From positions 62,001 through 126,000 of the forward strand of contig NW_025963625.1 of the NCBI RefSeq assembly GCF_910591885.1: 64,000 nt of DNA, given 5' to 3'. This DNA comes from Bombus terrestris. Its lineage: Eukaryota > Arthropoda > Insecta > Hymenoptera > Apidae. Positions 30,230-44,779 of the stretch are shown here, piece by piece; position 1 is the stretch's first letter; the number at the start of each line of letters is the position of its first letter. The notes under the pieces were generated by a model, which saw nothing but the letters and a program-made list of their open reading frames with translations, was not told where the DNA came from and made no database searches. A program made the position numbers and the translations under genes.

Positions 30230-31300
30230 ACAACGTGGTACAACGTGGGACAACGTGGGACAACGTGGGACAACGTGGGACAACGTGGGACAACGTGGGA
30301 CAACGTGGGACAACGTGGGACAACGTGGGACATCGTGGGACAACGTGGGACAACGTGGGACAACGTGGGACAACGTGGGACATCGTTGGACACCGTTGGA
30401 CACCGTGGGACAACGTGGGACAACGTGGGACAACGTGGGACAACGTGGGACAACGTGGGACAACGTGGGACAACGTGGGACAACGTGGGACAACGTGGGA
30501 CAACGTGGGACACCGTTGGACATCGTTGGACAACGTGGGACAACGTGGGACAACGTGGGACAACGTGGGACAACGTGGGACAACGTGGGACAACGTTGGA
30601 CACCGTGGGACACCGTGGGACAACGTGGGACAACGTGGGACAACGTGGGACAACGTGGGACAACGTGGGACAACGTGGGACACCGTTGGACATCGTTGGA
30701 CACCGTGGGACAACGTGGGACAACGTGGGACAACGTGGGACAACGTGGGACAACGTGGGACACCGTTGGACACCGTGGGACACCGTTGGACACCGTTGGA
30801 CATCGTTGGACACCGTGGGACAACGTGGGGCAACGTGGGACAACGTGGGACAACGTGGGACAACGTGGGACACCGTTGGACACCGTGGGACACCGTTGGA
30901 CACCGTTGGACATCGTTGGACACCGTGGGACAACGTGGGACAAAGTGGGACAACGTGGGACAACGTGGGACAACGTGGGACAACGTGGGACAACGTGGGA
31001 CAACGTGGGACAACGTGGGACAACGTGGGACATCGTGGGACAACGTGGGACAACGTGGGACAACGTGGGACAACGTGGGACACCGTTGGACAACGTGGGA
31101 CACCGTGGGACATCGTTGGACACCGTGGGACAACGTGGGACAACGTGGGACCACGTGGGACAACGTGGGACAACGTGGGACAACGTGGGACAACGTGGGA
31201 CAACGTGGGACAACGTTGGACATCGTTGGACATCATTGGACACCGTGGGACAACGTGGGACAACGTGGGACAACGTGGGACAACGTGGGACAACGTGGGA
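30230..31300 (+). repeat. Approximately 3-kb higher-order repeat, copy 3
   Basis: Markers acaacgttgg (30,590), acaaagtggg (30,940), accacgtggg (31,150) and acatcattgg (31,230) follow in the same order as in copies 1 and 2. The acaatgtggg unit and the downstream acaacgtcgg are missing, so homology to the other copies ends soon after acatcattgg. Confidence 0.82.
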
Positions 31301-33239
31301 CAACGTGGGACAACGTGGGACAACGTGGGACAACGTGGGACAACGTTGGACACCGTTGGACATCGTTGGACACCGTGGGACAACGTGGGACAACGTGGGA
31401 CAACGTGGGACAACGTGGCACAACGTGGGACAACGTGGGACAACGTGGGACAACTTGGGACAACGTGGGACAACGTGGGACAACGTGGGACATCGTGGGT
31501 CAACGTGGGACAACGTGGGACAACGTGGGACAACGTGGGACACCGTTGGACAACGTGGGACACCGTTGGACATCGTTGGACACCGTGGGACAACGCGGGA
31601 CAACGTGGGACAACGTGGGACACCGTTGGACACCGTTGGACATCGTTGGACATCGTTGGACATCGTGGGACACCGTTGGACATCGTTGGACATCGTTGGA
31701 CACCGTGGGACAACGTGGGACAACGTGGGACAACGTGGGACAACGTGGGACAACGTGGGACAACGTGGGACAACGTGGGACAACGTGGGACAACGTGGGA
31801 CAACGTGGGACAACGTGGGACAACGTGGGACACCGTTGGACATCGTTGGACAACGTGGGACAACGTGGGACAACGTGGGACAACGTGGGACAACGTGGGA
31901 CAACGTGGGACACCGTTGGACACCGTGGGACACCGTTGGACACCGTTGGACATCGTTGGACACCGTGAGACAACGTGGGACAACGTGGGACAACGTGGGA
32001 CAACGTGGGACAACGTGGGACAACGTGGGACAACGTGGGACAACGTGGGACATCGTGGGACAACGTGGGACAACGTGGGACAACGTGGGACAACGTGGGA
32101 CAACGTGGGACACCGTTGGACAACGTGGGACACCGTTGGACATCGTTGGACACCGTGGGACAACGTGGGACAACGTGGGACAACGTGGGACACCGTTGGA
32201 CACCGTTGGACATCGTTGGACATCGTTGGACATCGTGGGACACCTTTGGACATCGCTGGACACCGTTGGACATCGTTGGACACCGTGGGACAACGTGGGA
32301 CAACGTGGGACACCGTTGGACACCGTGGGACAACGTGGGACAACGTGGGTCAACGTGGGACAACGTGGGACACCGTTGGACACCGTTGGACATCGTTGGA
32401 CATCGTTGGACATCGTGGGACACCGTTGGACAACGTGGGACAACGTGGGACAACGTGGGACAACGTGGGACAACGTGGGACAACGTGGGACAACGTGGGA
32501 AAACGTGGGACAACGTGGGACACCGTTGGACATCGCTGGACACCGTTGGACATCGTTGGACACCGTGGGACAACGTGGGACAACGTGGGACAACGTGGGA
32601 CAACGTGGGACAACGTGGGACAACGTGGGACAACGTGGGACAACGTGGGATAACGTGGGACAACGTGGGACACCGTTGGACATCGCTGGACACCGTTGGA
32701 CATCGTTGGACACCGTGGGACAACGTGGGACAACGTGGGTCAACGTGGGACAACGTGGGACATCGTAGGACAACGTGGGACAACGTGGGACAACGTGGGA
32801 CACCGTTGGACACCGTTGGACACCGTTGGACACCGTTGGACATCGTTGGACACCGTGGGACAACGTGGGACAACGTGGGACAACGTGGGACACCGTTGGA
32901 CACCGTTGGACACCGTTGGACACCGTTGGACACCGTTGGACATCGTTGGACACCGTGGGACAACGTGGGACAACGTGGGACAACGTGGGAAACCATGGAA
33001 CAACGTGGGACAACGTGGGACACCGTGGGACAACGTGGGACAACGTGGGACAACGTGGGACACCGTTGGACACCGTTGGACACCGTTGGACACCGTTGGA
33101 CATCGTTGGACACCGTGGGACAACGTGGGACAACGTGGGACAACGTGGGACAACGTGGGACAACGTGGGACATCGTTGGACACCGTTGGACACCGTTGGA
33201 CACCGTTGGACATCGTTGGACACCGTGGGACAACGTGGG

Positions 33240-34869
33240 ACAACGTGGGACAACGTGGGAAACCATGGAACAACGTGGGACAACGTGGGACACCGTTGGA
33301 CAACGTGGGACAACGTGGGACAACGTGGGACAACGTGGGACAACGTGGGACAACGTGGGACAACGTGGGACAACGTGGGACAACGTGGGACAACGTGGGA
33401 CAACGTGGGACAACGTGGGACAACGTGGGACAACGTGGGACAACGTGGGACAACGTGGGACAACGTGGGACACCGTGGGACACCGTTGGACACCGTTGGA
33501 CATCGTTGGACACCGTGGGACAACGCGGGACAACGTGGGAAAACGTGGGACAACGTGGGACAACGTGGGACAACGTGGGACAACGTGGGACAACGTGGGA
33601 CATCGTTTGACAACGTGGGACAACGTGGGACAACGTGGGACAACGTGGGACAACGTGGGACAACGTGGGACAACGTGGGACAACGTGGGACAACGTGGGA
33701 CAACGTGGGACAACGTGGGACACCGTTGGACATCGTTGGACACCGTGGGACAACGTGGGACAACGTGGGAAAACGTGGGACAACGTGGGACAACGTGGGA
33801 CAACGTGGGACAACGTGGGACAACGTGGGACAACGTGGGACAACGTGGGACAACGTGGGACAACGTGGGACAACGTGGGACAACGTGGGACAACGTGGGA
33901 CAACGTGGGACAACGTGGGACAACGTGGGAGGACGTGGGACAACGTGGGACAACGTGGGACACCGTGGGACACCGTTGGACACCGTTGGACATCGTTGGA
34001 CACCGTGGGACAACGCGGGACAACGTGGGAAAACGTGGGACAACGTGGGACAACGTGGGACAACGTGGGACAACGTGGGACAACGTGGGACATCGTTTGA
34101 CAACGTGGGACAACGTGGGACAACGTGGGACAACGTGGGACATCGTTGGACACCGTTGGACACCGTTGGACACCGTTGGACATCGTTGGACACCGTTGGA
34201 CAACGTGGGACACCGTTGGACATCGTTGGACACCGTGGGACAACGTGGGACAACGTGGGAAAACGTGGGACAACGTGGGACAACGTGGGACAACGTGGGA
34301 CAACGTGGGACAACGTGGGACAACGTGGGACAACGTGGGACAACGTGGGACAACGTGGGACAACGTGGGACAACGTGGGACAACGTGGGACAACGTGGGA
34401 CAACGTGGGACAACGTGGGACAACGTGGGACAACGTTGGACACCGTGGGACACCGTTGGACACCGTGGGACATCGTTGGACACCGTGGGACAACGCGGGA
34501 CAACGTGGGAAAACGTGGGACAACGTGGGACAACGTGGGACAACGTGGGACAACGTGGGACAACGTGGGACATCGTTTGACAACGTGGGACAACGTGGGA
34601 CAACGTGGGACAACGTGGGACACCGTTGGACAACGTGGGACACCGTTGGACATCGTTGGACACCGTGGGACAACGTGGGACAACGTGGGAAAACGTGGGA
34701 CAACGTGGGACAACGTGGGACAACGTGGGACAACGTGGGACAACGTGGGACAACGTGGGACAACGTGGGACAACGTGGGACAACGTGGGACAACGTGGGA
34801 CAACGTGGGACAACGTGGGACAACGTGGGACAACGTGGGACAACGTGGGACAACGTGGGACAACGTGGG
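33240..34869 (+). repeat. 1.63-kb duplication, copy 1 (offset 8,530 bp)
   Basis: Three acatcgtttg units at 33,600, 34,090 and 34,570 recur at 42,130, 42,620 and 43,100, exactly 8,530 bp away, with the intervening order of CT, TT and AG units preserved. The differences I saw are a two-base change at 33,931-33,932, a CG for AG unit in the other copy near 42,100, and one T/G change near 34,460. The match ends at 34,870, where this copy has acaacgttgg and the other continues AG. Confidence 0.88.
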
Positions 34870-36409
34870 ACAACGTTGGACACCGTGGGACACCGTTGGA
34901 CACCGTTGGACATCGTTGGACACCGTGGGACAACGTGGGACAACGTGGGAAAACGTGGGAAACCATGGAACAACGTGGGACAACGTGGGACACCGTTGGA
35001 CATCGTTGGACAACGTGGGACAACGTGGGACAACGTGGGACAACGTGGGACAACGTGGGACAACGTGGGACACCGTTGGACATCGTTGGACACCGTGGGA
35101 CAACGTGGGACAACGTGGGAAAACGTGGGACAACGTGGGACAACGTGGGACAACGTGGGACAACGTGGGACAACGTGGGACAACGTGGGACAACGTGGGA
35201 CAACGTGGGACAACGTGGGACAACGTGGGACAACGTGGGACAACGTTGGACAACGTGGGACAACGTGGGACAACGTGGGACAACGTGGGACAACGTGGGA
35301 CACCGTGGGACACCGTTGGACACCGTTGGACATCGTTGGACACCGTGGGACAACGCGGGACAACGTGGGAAAACGTGGGACAACGTGGGACAACGTGGGA
35401 CAACGTGGGACAACGTGGGACAACGTGGGACATCGTTTGACAACGTGGGACAACGTGGGACAACGTGGGACAACGTGGGACATCGTTGGACACCGTTGGA
35501 CACCGTTGGACACCGTTGGACATCGTTGGACACCGTTGGACAACGTGGGACACCGTTGGACATCGTTGGACACCGTGGGACAACGTGGGACAACGTGGGA
35601 AAACGTGGGACAACGTGGGACAACGTGGGACAACGTGGGACAACGTGGGACAACGTGGGACAACGTGGGACAACGTGGGACAACGTGGGACAACGTGGGA
35701 CAACGTGGGACAACGTGGGACAACGTGGGACAACGTGGGACAACGTGGGACAACGTGGGACAACGTGGGACAACGTTGGACACCGTGGGACACCGTTGGA
35801 CACCGTTGGACATCGTTGGACACCGTGGGACAACGCGGGACAACGTGGGAAAACGTGGGACAACGTGGGACAACGTGGGACAACGTGGGACAACGTGGGA
35901 CAACGTGGGACATCGTTTGACAACGTGGGACAACGTGGGACAACGTGGGACAACGTGGGACACCGTTGGACAACGTGGGACACCGTTGGACATCGTTGGA
36001 CACCGTGGGACAACGTGGGACAACGTGGGAAAACGTGGGACAACGTGGGACAACGTGGGACAACGTGGGACAACGTGGGACAACGTGGGACAACGTGGGA
36101 CAACGTGGGACAACGTGGGACAACGTGGGACAACGTGGGACAACGTGGGACAACGTGGGACAACGTGGGACAACGTGGGACAACGTGGGACAACGTGGGA
36201 CAACGTGGGACAACGTTGGACACCGTGGGACACCGTTGGACACCGTTGGACATCGTTGGACACCGTGGGACAACGTGGGACAACGTGGGAAAACGTGGGA
36301 AACCATGGAACAACGTGGGACAACGTGGGACACCGTTGGACATCGTTGGACAACGTGGGACAACGTGGGACAACGTGGGACAACGTGGGACAACGTGGGA
36401 CAACGTGGG
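33730..36409 (+). repeat. 1,340-bp higher-order repeat, two tandem copies
   Basis: acatcgtttg units at 34,090 and 34,570 recur at 35,430 and 35,910, an offset of 1,340 bp made of a 480-bp and an 860-bp spacing. The flanking patterns (CT/TT string after each marker, aaaacgtggg, acaacgttgg, then CCATGG at 34,960 and 36,300) are shared. The left limit is approximate because it falls in AG runs. Homology ends near 35,060 and 36,400. Confidence 0.82.
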
Positions 36410-36819
36410 ACAACGTGGGACACCGTTGGACACCGTGGGACACCGTTGGACACCGTTGGACATCGTTGGACACCGTGGGACAACGTGGGACAACGTGGGA
36501 CAACGTGGGACAACGTGGGACAACGTGGGACAACGTGGGACAACGTGGGACAACGTGGGACAACGTGGGACAACGTGGGACATCGTGGGACAACGTGGGA
36601 CAACGTGGGACAACGTGGGACAACGTGGGACACCGTTGGACAACGTGGGACACCGTTGGACATCGTTGGACACCGTGGGACAACGTGGGACAACGTGGGA
36701 CAACGTGGGAAACCATGGAACAACGTGGGACAACGTGGGACACCGTTGGACATCGTTGGACATCGTTGGACACCGTGGGACAACGTGGGACAACGTGGGA
36801 AAACGTGGGACAACGTGGG

Positions 36820-37089
36820 ACATCGTTGGACATCGCTGGACACCGTTGGACATCGTTGGACACCGTGGGACATCGTTGGACATCGTGGGACACCGTTGGA
36901 CATCGTTGGACATCGTTGGACACCGTTGGACATCGTTGGACACCGTTGGACATCGTTGGACATCGTTGGACATCGTGGGACACCGTTGGACATCGGTGGA
37001 CATCGTTGGACACCGTTGGACATCGTTGGACATCGTTGGACATCGTTGGACACCGTTGGACACCGTTGGACACCGTTGGACATCGTTGG
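36820..37089 (+). repeat. CT/TT island within the large duplication, copy 1
   Basis: About 27 units in which AG is absent, containing acatcgctgg near its start and acatcggtgg at 36,990. The identical island is at 47,020-47,289. Confidence 0.82.
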
Positions 37090-38679
37090 ACACCGTGGGA
37101 CAACGTGGGACAACGTGGGACAACGTGGGACAACGTGGGACAACGTGGGACAACGTGGGACATCGTGGGACAACGTGGGACAACGTGGGACAACGTGGGA
37201 CACCGTTGGACACCGTTGGAAACCGTTGGACACCGTTGGACATCGTTGGACACCGTGGGACAACGTGGGACAACGTGGGACAACGTGGGAAACCATGGAA
37301 CAACGTGGGACAACGTGGGACACCGTTGGACATCGTTGGACAACGTGGGACAACGTGGGACAACGTGGGACAACGTGGGACAACGTGGGACAACGTGGGA
37401 CAACGTGGGACACCGTTGGACACCGTGGGACACCGTTGGACACCGTTGGACATCGTTGGACACCGTGGGACAACGTGGGACAACGTGGGACAACGTGGGA
37501 CATCGTGGGACAACGTGGGACAACGTGGGACAACGTGGGACAACGTGGGACAACGTGGGACACCGTTGGACACCGTTGGACACCGTTGGACACCGTTGGA
37601 CATCGTTGGACACCGTGGGACAACGTGGGACAACGTGGGACAACGTGGGAAACCATGGAACAACGTGGGACAACGTGGGACACCGTTGGACATCGTTGGA
37701 CATCGTTGGACACCGTGGGACAACGTGGGACAACGTGGGAAAACGTGGGACAACGTGGGACACCGTTGGACATCGCTGGACACCGTTGGACATCGTTGGA
37801 CACCGTGGGACAACGTGGGACAACGTGGGACAACGTGGGACAACGTGGGACAACGTGGGACAACGTGGGACAACGTGGGACAACGTGGGAAAACGTGGGA
37901 CAACGTGGGACACCGTTGGACATCGCTGGACACCGTTGGACATCGTTGGACACCGTGGGACAACGTGGGACAACGTGGGACATCGTGGGACAACGTGGGA
38001 CAACGTGGGACAACGTGGGACATCGTGGGACACTGTGGGACAACGTGGGACAACGTGGGACAACGTGGGACAACGTCGGACAACGTGGGACAACGTGGGA
38101 CATCGTGGGACAACGTGGGACAACGTGGGACAACGTGGGACAACGTGGGACAACGTGGGACACCGTTGGACACCGTGGGACACCGTTGGACACCGTTGGA
38201 CATCGTTGGACACCGTGGGACAACGTGGGACAACGTGGGACAACGTGGGACAACGTGGGACATCGTGGGACAACGTGGGACAACGTGGGACAACGTGGGA
38301 CAACGTGGGACATCGTGGGACAACGTGGGACAACGTGGGACAACGTGGGACATCGTGGGACAACGTGGGACAACGTGGGACAACGTGGGACAACGTGGGA
38401 CACCGTTGGACACCGTTGGACACCGTTGGACACCGTTGGACATCGTTGGACACCGTGGGACAACGTGGGACAACGTGGGACAACGTGGGACAACGTGGGA
38501 CAACGTGGGACAACGTGGGACATCGTGGGACAACGTGGGACAACGTGGGACAACGTGGGACAACGTGGGACATCGTGGGACAACGTGGGACAACGTGGGA
38601 CAACGTGGGACAACGTGGGACACCGTTGGACACCGTGGGACACCGTTGGACACCGTTGGACATCGTTGGACACCGTGGG

Positions 38680-40689
38680 ACAACGGGGGACAACGTGGGA
38701 CAACGTGGGACAACGTGGGACAACGTGGGACAACGTGGGACAACGTGGGACAACGTGGGACAACGTGGGACAACGTGGGACAACGTGGGACAACGTGGGA
38801 CAACGTGGGACAACGTGGGACAACGTGGGACAACGTGGGACAACGTGGGACAACGTGGGACAACGTGGGAAAACGTGGGACAACGTGGGACACCGTTGGA
38901 CATCGCTGGACACCGTTGGACATCGTTGGACACCGTGGGACAACGTGGGACAACGTGGGACATCGTGGGACAACGTGGGACAACGTGGGACAACGTGGGA
39001 CATCGTGGGACACCGTGGGACAACGTGGGACAACGTGGGACAACGTGGGACAACGTCGGACAACGTGGGACAACGTGGGACACCGTGGGACAGCGTGGGA
39101 CAACGTGGGACAACGTGGGACAACGTGGGGCAACGTGGGACACCGTTGGACACCGTGGGACACCGTTGGACACCGTTGGACATCGTTGGACACCGTGGGA
39201 CAACGTGGGACAACGTGGGACAACGTGGGACAACGTGGGACATCGTAGGACAACGTGGGACAACGTGGGACAACGTGGGACAACGTGGGACATCGTGGGA
39301 CAACGTGCGACAACGTGGGACAACGTGGGACATCGTGGGACAACGTGGGACAACGTGGGACAACGTGGGACAACGTGGGACACCGTTGGACACCGTTGGA
39401 CACCGTTGGACACCGTTGGACATCGTTGGACACCGTGGGACAACGTGGGACAACGTGGGACAACGTGGGAAACCATGGAACAACGTGGGACAACGTGGGA
39501 CACCGTTGGACATCGTTGGACATCGTTGGACACCGTGGGACAACGTGGGACAACGTGGGACACCGTTGGACACCGTTGGACACCGTTGGACACCGTTGGA
39601 CATCGTTGGACACCGTGGGACACCGTGGGACAACGTGGGACAACGTGGGACAACGTGGGACAACGTGGGACAACGTGGGACAACGTGGGACAACGTGGGA
39701 CAACGTGGGACAACGTGGGACAACGTGGGACATCGTGCGACAACGTGGGACAACGTGGGACAACGTGGGACAACGTGGCACAACGTGGGACAACGTGGGA
39801 CAACGTGGGACAACGTGGGACATCGTTGGACACCGTGGGACAACGGGGGACAACGTGGGACAACGTGGGACAACGTGGGACAACGTGGGACAACGTGGGA
39901 CAACGTGGGACAACGTGGGACAACGTGGGACAACGTGGGACAACGTGGGACAACGTGGGACAACGTGGGACAACGTGGGACAACGTGGGACAACGTGGGA
40001 CAACGTGGGACAACGTGGGAAAACGTGGGACAACGTGGGACACCGTTGGACATCGCTGGACACCGTTGGACATCGTTGGACACCGTGGGACAACGTGGGA
40101 CAACGTGGGACATCGTGGGACAACGTGGGACAACGTGGGACAACGTGGGACATCGTGGGACACCGTGGGACAACGTGGGACAACGTGGGACAACGTGGGA
40201 CAACGTCGGACAACGTGGGACAACGTGGGACATCGTGGGACAACGTGGGACAACGTGGGACGACGTGGGACAACGTGGGGCAACGTGGGACACCGTTGGA
40301 CACCGTGGGACACCGTTGGACACCGTTGGACATCGTTGGACACCGTGGGACAACGTGGGACAACGTGGGACAACGTGGGACAACGTGGGACATCGTAGGA
40401 CAACGTGGGACAACGTGGGACAACGTGGGACAACGTGGGACATCGTGGGACAACGTGCGACAACGTGGGACAACGTGGGACATCGTGGGACAACGTGGGA
40501 CAACGTGGGACAACGTGGGACAACGTGGGACACCGTTGGACACCGTTGGACACCGTTGGACACCGTTGGACATCGTTGGACACCGTGGGACAACGTGGGA
40601 CAACGTGGGACAACGTGGGAAACCATGGAACAACGTGGGACAACGTGGGACACCGTTGGACATCGTTGGACATCGTTGGACACCGTGGG
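38680..40689 (+). repeat. 1,150-bp tandem duplication
   Basis: Paired markers 1,150 bp apart are aaaacgtggg (38,870 and 40,020), the TAG-bearing acatcgtagg (39,240 and 40,390), acaacgtgcg (39,300 and 40,450) and CCATGG (39,470 and 40,620). acaacggggg occurs at 38,680 and 39,840, offset 1,160, so one AG unit was gained or lost in the run that follows. The corresponding place in the second large copy (48.9-49.7 kb) is single. Confidence 0.88.
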
Positions 40690-41439
40690 ACAACGTGGGA
40701 CAACGTGGGACAACGTGGGACAACGTGGGACAACGTGGGACAACGTGGGACATCGTGGGACACCGTTGGACACCGTGGGACAACGTGGGACAACGTGGGA
40801 CAACGTGGGACAACGTGGGACAACGTGGGACAACGTGGGACAACGTGGGACAACGTGCGACAACGTGGGACAACGTGGGACAACGTGGGACAACGTGGCA
40901 CAACGTGGGACAACGTGGGACAACGTGGGACAACGTGGGACAACGTGGGACAACGTGGGACAACGTGGGACAACGTGGGACAACGTGGCACAACGTGGGA
41001 CAACGTGGGACACCGTTGGACATCGTTGGACAACGTGGGACAACGTGGGACAACGTGGGACAGCGTGGGACAACGTGGGACAACGTGGGACAACGTGGGA
41101 CAACGTGGGACACCGTTGGACACCGTTGGACATCGTTGGACACCGTGGGACAACGTGGGACAACGTGGGACAACGTGGGACAACGTGGGACAACGTGGGA
41201 CAACGTGGGACAACGTCGGACAACGTGGGACAACGTGGGACAACGTGGGACAACGTGGGACATCGTGGGACAACGTGGGACAACGTGGGACAACGTGGGA
41301 CAACGTGGGACATCGTGGGACAACGAGGGACAACGTGGGACAACGTGGGACACCGTTGGACACCGTTGGACACCGTTGGACACCGTTGGACATCGTTGGA
41401 CACCGTGGGACAACGTGGGACAACGTGGGACAACGTGGG

Positions 41440-41449
41440 AAACCACGGA
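41440..41449 (+). repeat. Marker unit with lost CCATGG (reads aaaccacgga)
   Basis: This is the only copy of the four-substitution marker unit in which the ATG is changed to ACG, removing the CCATGG palindrome. Its surroundings are those of the other copies, so it is a secondary mutation. Confidence 0.85.
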
Positions 41450-41769
41450 ACAACGTGGGACAACGTGGGACACCGTTGGACATCGTTTTACATCGTTGGA
41501 CACCGTGGGACAACGTGGGACAACGTGGGAAAACGTGGGACAACGTGGGACACCGTTGGACATCGCTGGACACCGTTGGACATCGTTGGACACCGTGGGA
41601 CAACGTGGGACAACGTGGGACAACGTGGGACAACGTGGGACATCGTGGGACAACGTGGGACAACGTGGGACAACGTGGGACAACGTGGGACAACGTGGGA
41701 CACCGTTGGACATCGTTGGACACCGTGGGACAACGTGGGACAACGTGGGACAACGTGGGACACCGTTGG

Positions 41770-43399
41770 ACAACGTGGGACAACGTGGGAAACCATGGAA
41801 CAACGTGGGACAACGTGGGACACCGTTGGACAACGTGGGACAACGTGGGACAACGTGGGACAACGTGGGACAACGTGGGACAACGTGGGACAACGTGGGA
41901 CAACGTGGGACAACGTGGGACAACGTGGGACAACGTGGGACAACGTGGGACAACGTGGGACAACGTGGGACAACGTGGGACAACGTGGGACAACGTGGGA
42001 CACCGTGGGACACCGTTGGACACCGTTGGACATCGTTGGACACCGTGGGACAACGCGGGACAACGTGGGAAAACGTGGGACAACGTGGGACAACGTGGGA
42101 CACCGTGGGACAACGTGGGACAACGTGGGACATCGTTTGACAACGTGGGACAACGTGGGACAACGTGGGACAACGTGGGACAACGTGGGACAACGTGGGA
42201 CAACGTGGGACAACGTGGGACAACGTGGGACAACGTGGGACAACGTGGGACACCGTTGGACATCGTTGGACACCGTGGGACAACGTGGGACAACGTGGGA
42301 AAACGTGGGACAACGTGGGACAACGTGGGACAACGTGGGACAACGTGGGACAACGTGGGACAACGTGGGACAACGTGGGACAACGTGGGACAACGTGGGA
42401 CAACGTGGGACAACGTGGGACAACGTGGGACAACGTGGGACAACGTGGGACAACGTGGGACAACGTGGGACAACGTGGGACAACGTGGGACACCGTGGGA
42501 CACCGTTGGACACCGTTGGACATCGTTGGACACCGTGGGACAACGCGGGACAACGTGGGAAAACGTGGGACAACGTGGGACAACGTGGGACAACGTGGGA
42601 CAACGTGGGACAACGTGGGACATCGTTTGACAACGTGGGACAACGTGGGACAACGTGGGACAACGTGGGACATCGTTGGACACCGTTGGACACCGTTGGA
42701 CACCGTTGGACATCGTTGGACACCGTTGGACAACGTGGGACACCGTTGGACATCGTTGGACACCGTGGGACAACGTGGGACAACGTGGGAAAACGTGGGA
42801 CAACGTGGGACAACGTGGGACAACGTGGGACAACGTGGGACAACGTGGGACAACGTGGGACAACGTGGGACAACGTGGGACAACGTGGGACAACGTGGGA
42901 CAACGTGGGACAACGTGGGACAACGTGGGACAACGTGGGACAACGTGGGACAACGTGGGACAACGTTGGACACCGTGGGACACCGTTGGACACCGTTGGA
43001 CATCGTTGGACACCGTGGGACAACGCGGGACAACGTGGGAAAACGTGGGACAACGTGGGACAACGTGGGACAACGTGGGACAACGTGGGACAACGTGGGA
43101 CATCGTTTGACAACGTGGGACAACGTGGGACAACGTGGGACAACGTGGGACACCGTTGGACAACGTGGGACACCGTTGGACATCGTTGGACACCGTGGGA
43201 CAACGTGGGACAACGTGGGAAAACGTGGGACAACGTGGGACAACGTGGGACAACGTGGGACAACGTGGGACAACGTGGGACAACGTGGGACAACGTGGGA
43301 CAACGTGGGACAACGTGGGACAACGTGGGACAACGTGGGACAACGTGGGACAACGTGGGACAACGTGGGACAACGTGGGACAACGTGGGACAACGTGGG
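41770..43399 (+). repeat. 1.63-kb duplication, copy 2
   Basis: The counterpart of 33,240-34,869. It ends in an AG run followed directly by a further acatcgtttg at 43,410, only 310 bp after the previous one, which indicates that this copy was later truncated or recombined at its right end. Confidence 0.85.
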
Positions 43400-44779
43400 A
43401 CAACGTGGGACATCGTTTGACAACGTGGGACAACGTGGGACAACGTGGGACAACGTGGGACACCGTTGGACAACGTGGGACACCGTTGGACATCGTTGGA
43501 CACCGTGGGACAACGTGGGACAACGTGGGAAAACGTGGGACAACGTGGGACAACGTGGGACAACGTGGGACAACGTGGGACAACGTGGGACAACGTGGGA
43601 CAACGTGGGACAACGTGGGACAACGTGGGACAACGTGGGACAACGTGGGACAACGTGGGACAACGTGGGACAACGTGGGACAACGTGGGACAACGTGGGA
43701 CAACGTTGGACACCGTGGGACACCGTTGGACACCGTTGGACATCGTTGGACACCGTGGGACAACGTGGGACAACGTGGGAAAACGTGGGAAACCATGGAA
43801 CAACGTGGGACAACGTGGGACACCGTTGGACATCGTTGGACAACGTGGGACAACGTGGGACAACGTGGGACAACGTGGGACAACGTGGGACAACGTGGGA
43901 CACCGTTGGACATCGTTGGACACCGTGGGACAACGTGGGACAACGTGGGAAAACGTGGGACAACGTGGGACAACGTGGGACAACGTGGGACAACGTGGGA
44001 CAACGTGGGACAACGTGGGACAACGTGGGACAACGTGGGACAACGTGGGACAACGTGGGACAACGTGGGACAACGTGGGACAACGTGGGACAACGTGGGA
44101 CAACGTGGGACAACGTGGGACAACGTGGGACAACGTGGGACACCGTGGGACACCGTTGGACACCGTTGGACATCGTTGGACACCGTGGGACAACGCGGGA
44201 CAACGTGGGAAAACGTGGGACAACGTGGGACAACGTGGGACAACGTGGGACAACGTGGGACAACGTGGGACATCGTTTGACAACGTGGGACAACGTGGGA
44301 CAACGTGGGACAACGTGGGACATCGTTGGACACCGTTGGACACCGTTGGACACCGTTGGACATCGTTGGACACCGTTGGACAACGTGGGACACCGTTGGA
44401 CATCGTTGGACACCGTGGGACAACGTGGGACAACGTGGGAAAACGTGGGACAACGTGGGACAACGTGGGACAACGTGGGACAACGTGGGACAACGTGGGA
44501 CAACGTGGGACAACGTGGGACACCGTTGGACAACGTGGGACACCGTTGGACATCGTTGGACACCGTGGGACAACGTGGGACAACGTGGGAAAACGTGGGA
44601 CAACGTGGGACAACGTGGGACAACGTGGGACAACGTGGGACAACGTGGGACAACGTGGGACAACGTGGGACAACGTGGGACAACGTGGGACAACGTGGGA
44701 CAACGTGGGACAACGTGGGACAACGTGGGACAACGTGGGACAACGTGGGACAACGTGGGACAACGTGGGACAACGTGGG

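Larger units (their letters stand above)
20380..32980 (+). repeat. Array segment II (subfamily without CCATGG units)
   Basis: No aaaccatgga unit is present between 20,280 and 32,990, although it occurs about every kilobase elsewhere. The stretch instead has variants rare or absent outside it: acaaagtggg, acatcattgg, acaatgtggg, acattgttgg, acaacttggg and repeated acaacatggg. Four of the five tcaacgtggg units in the window are at 28,120-32,740. A higher-order repeat of about 3 kb runs through it. There is no gene or unique DNA. Confidence 0.8.
34570..41029 (+). repeat. Large duplication, copy 1 (with an extra 1,150-bp internal repeat)
   Basis: From 34,570 to about 39,540 this stretch matches 44,780-49,740 at an offset of 10,200 bp (10,210 where one AG unit differs). 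From about 40,390 to 41,029 it matches 49,440-50,099 at about 9,050-9,080 bp. The change of offset equals the 1,150-bp tandem duplication inside this copy. CCATGG units at 34,960, 36,300, 36,710, 37,290, 37,650 and 39,470 all have partners. Substitutions are few, for example at 37,980, 38,071-38,080 and 38,680. Confidence 0.88.
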
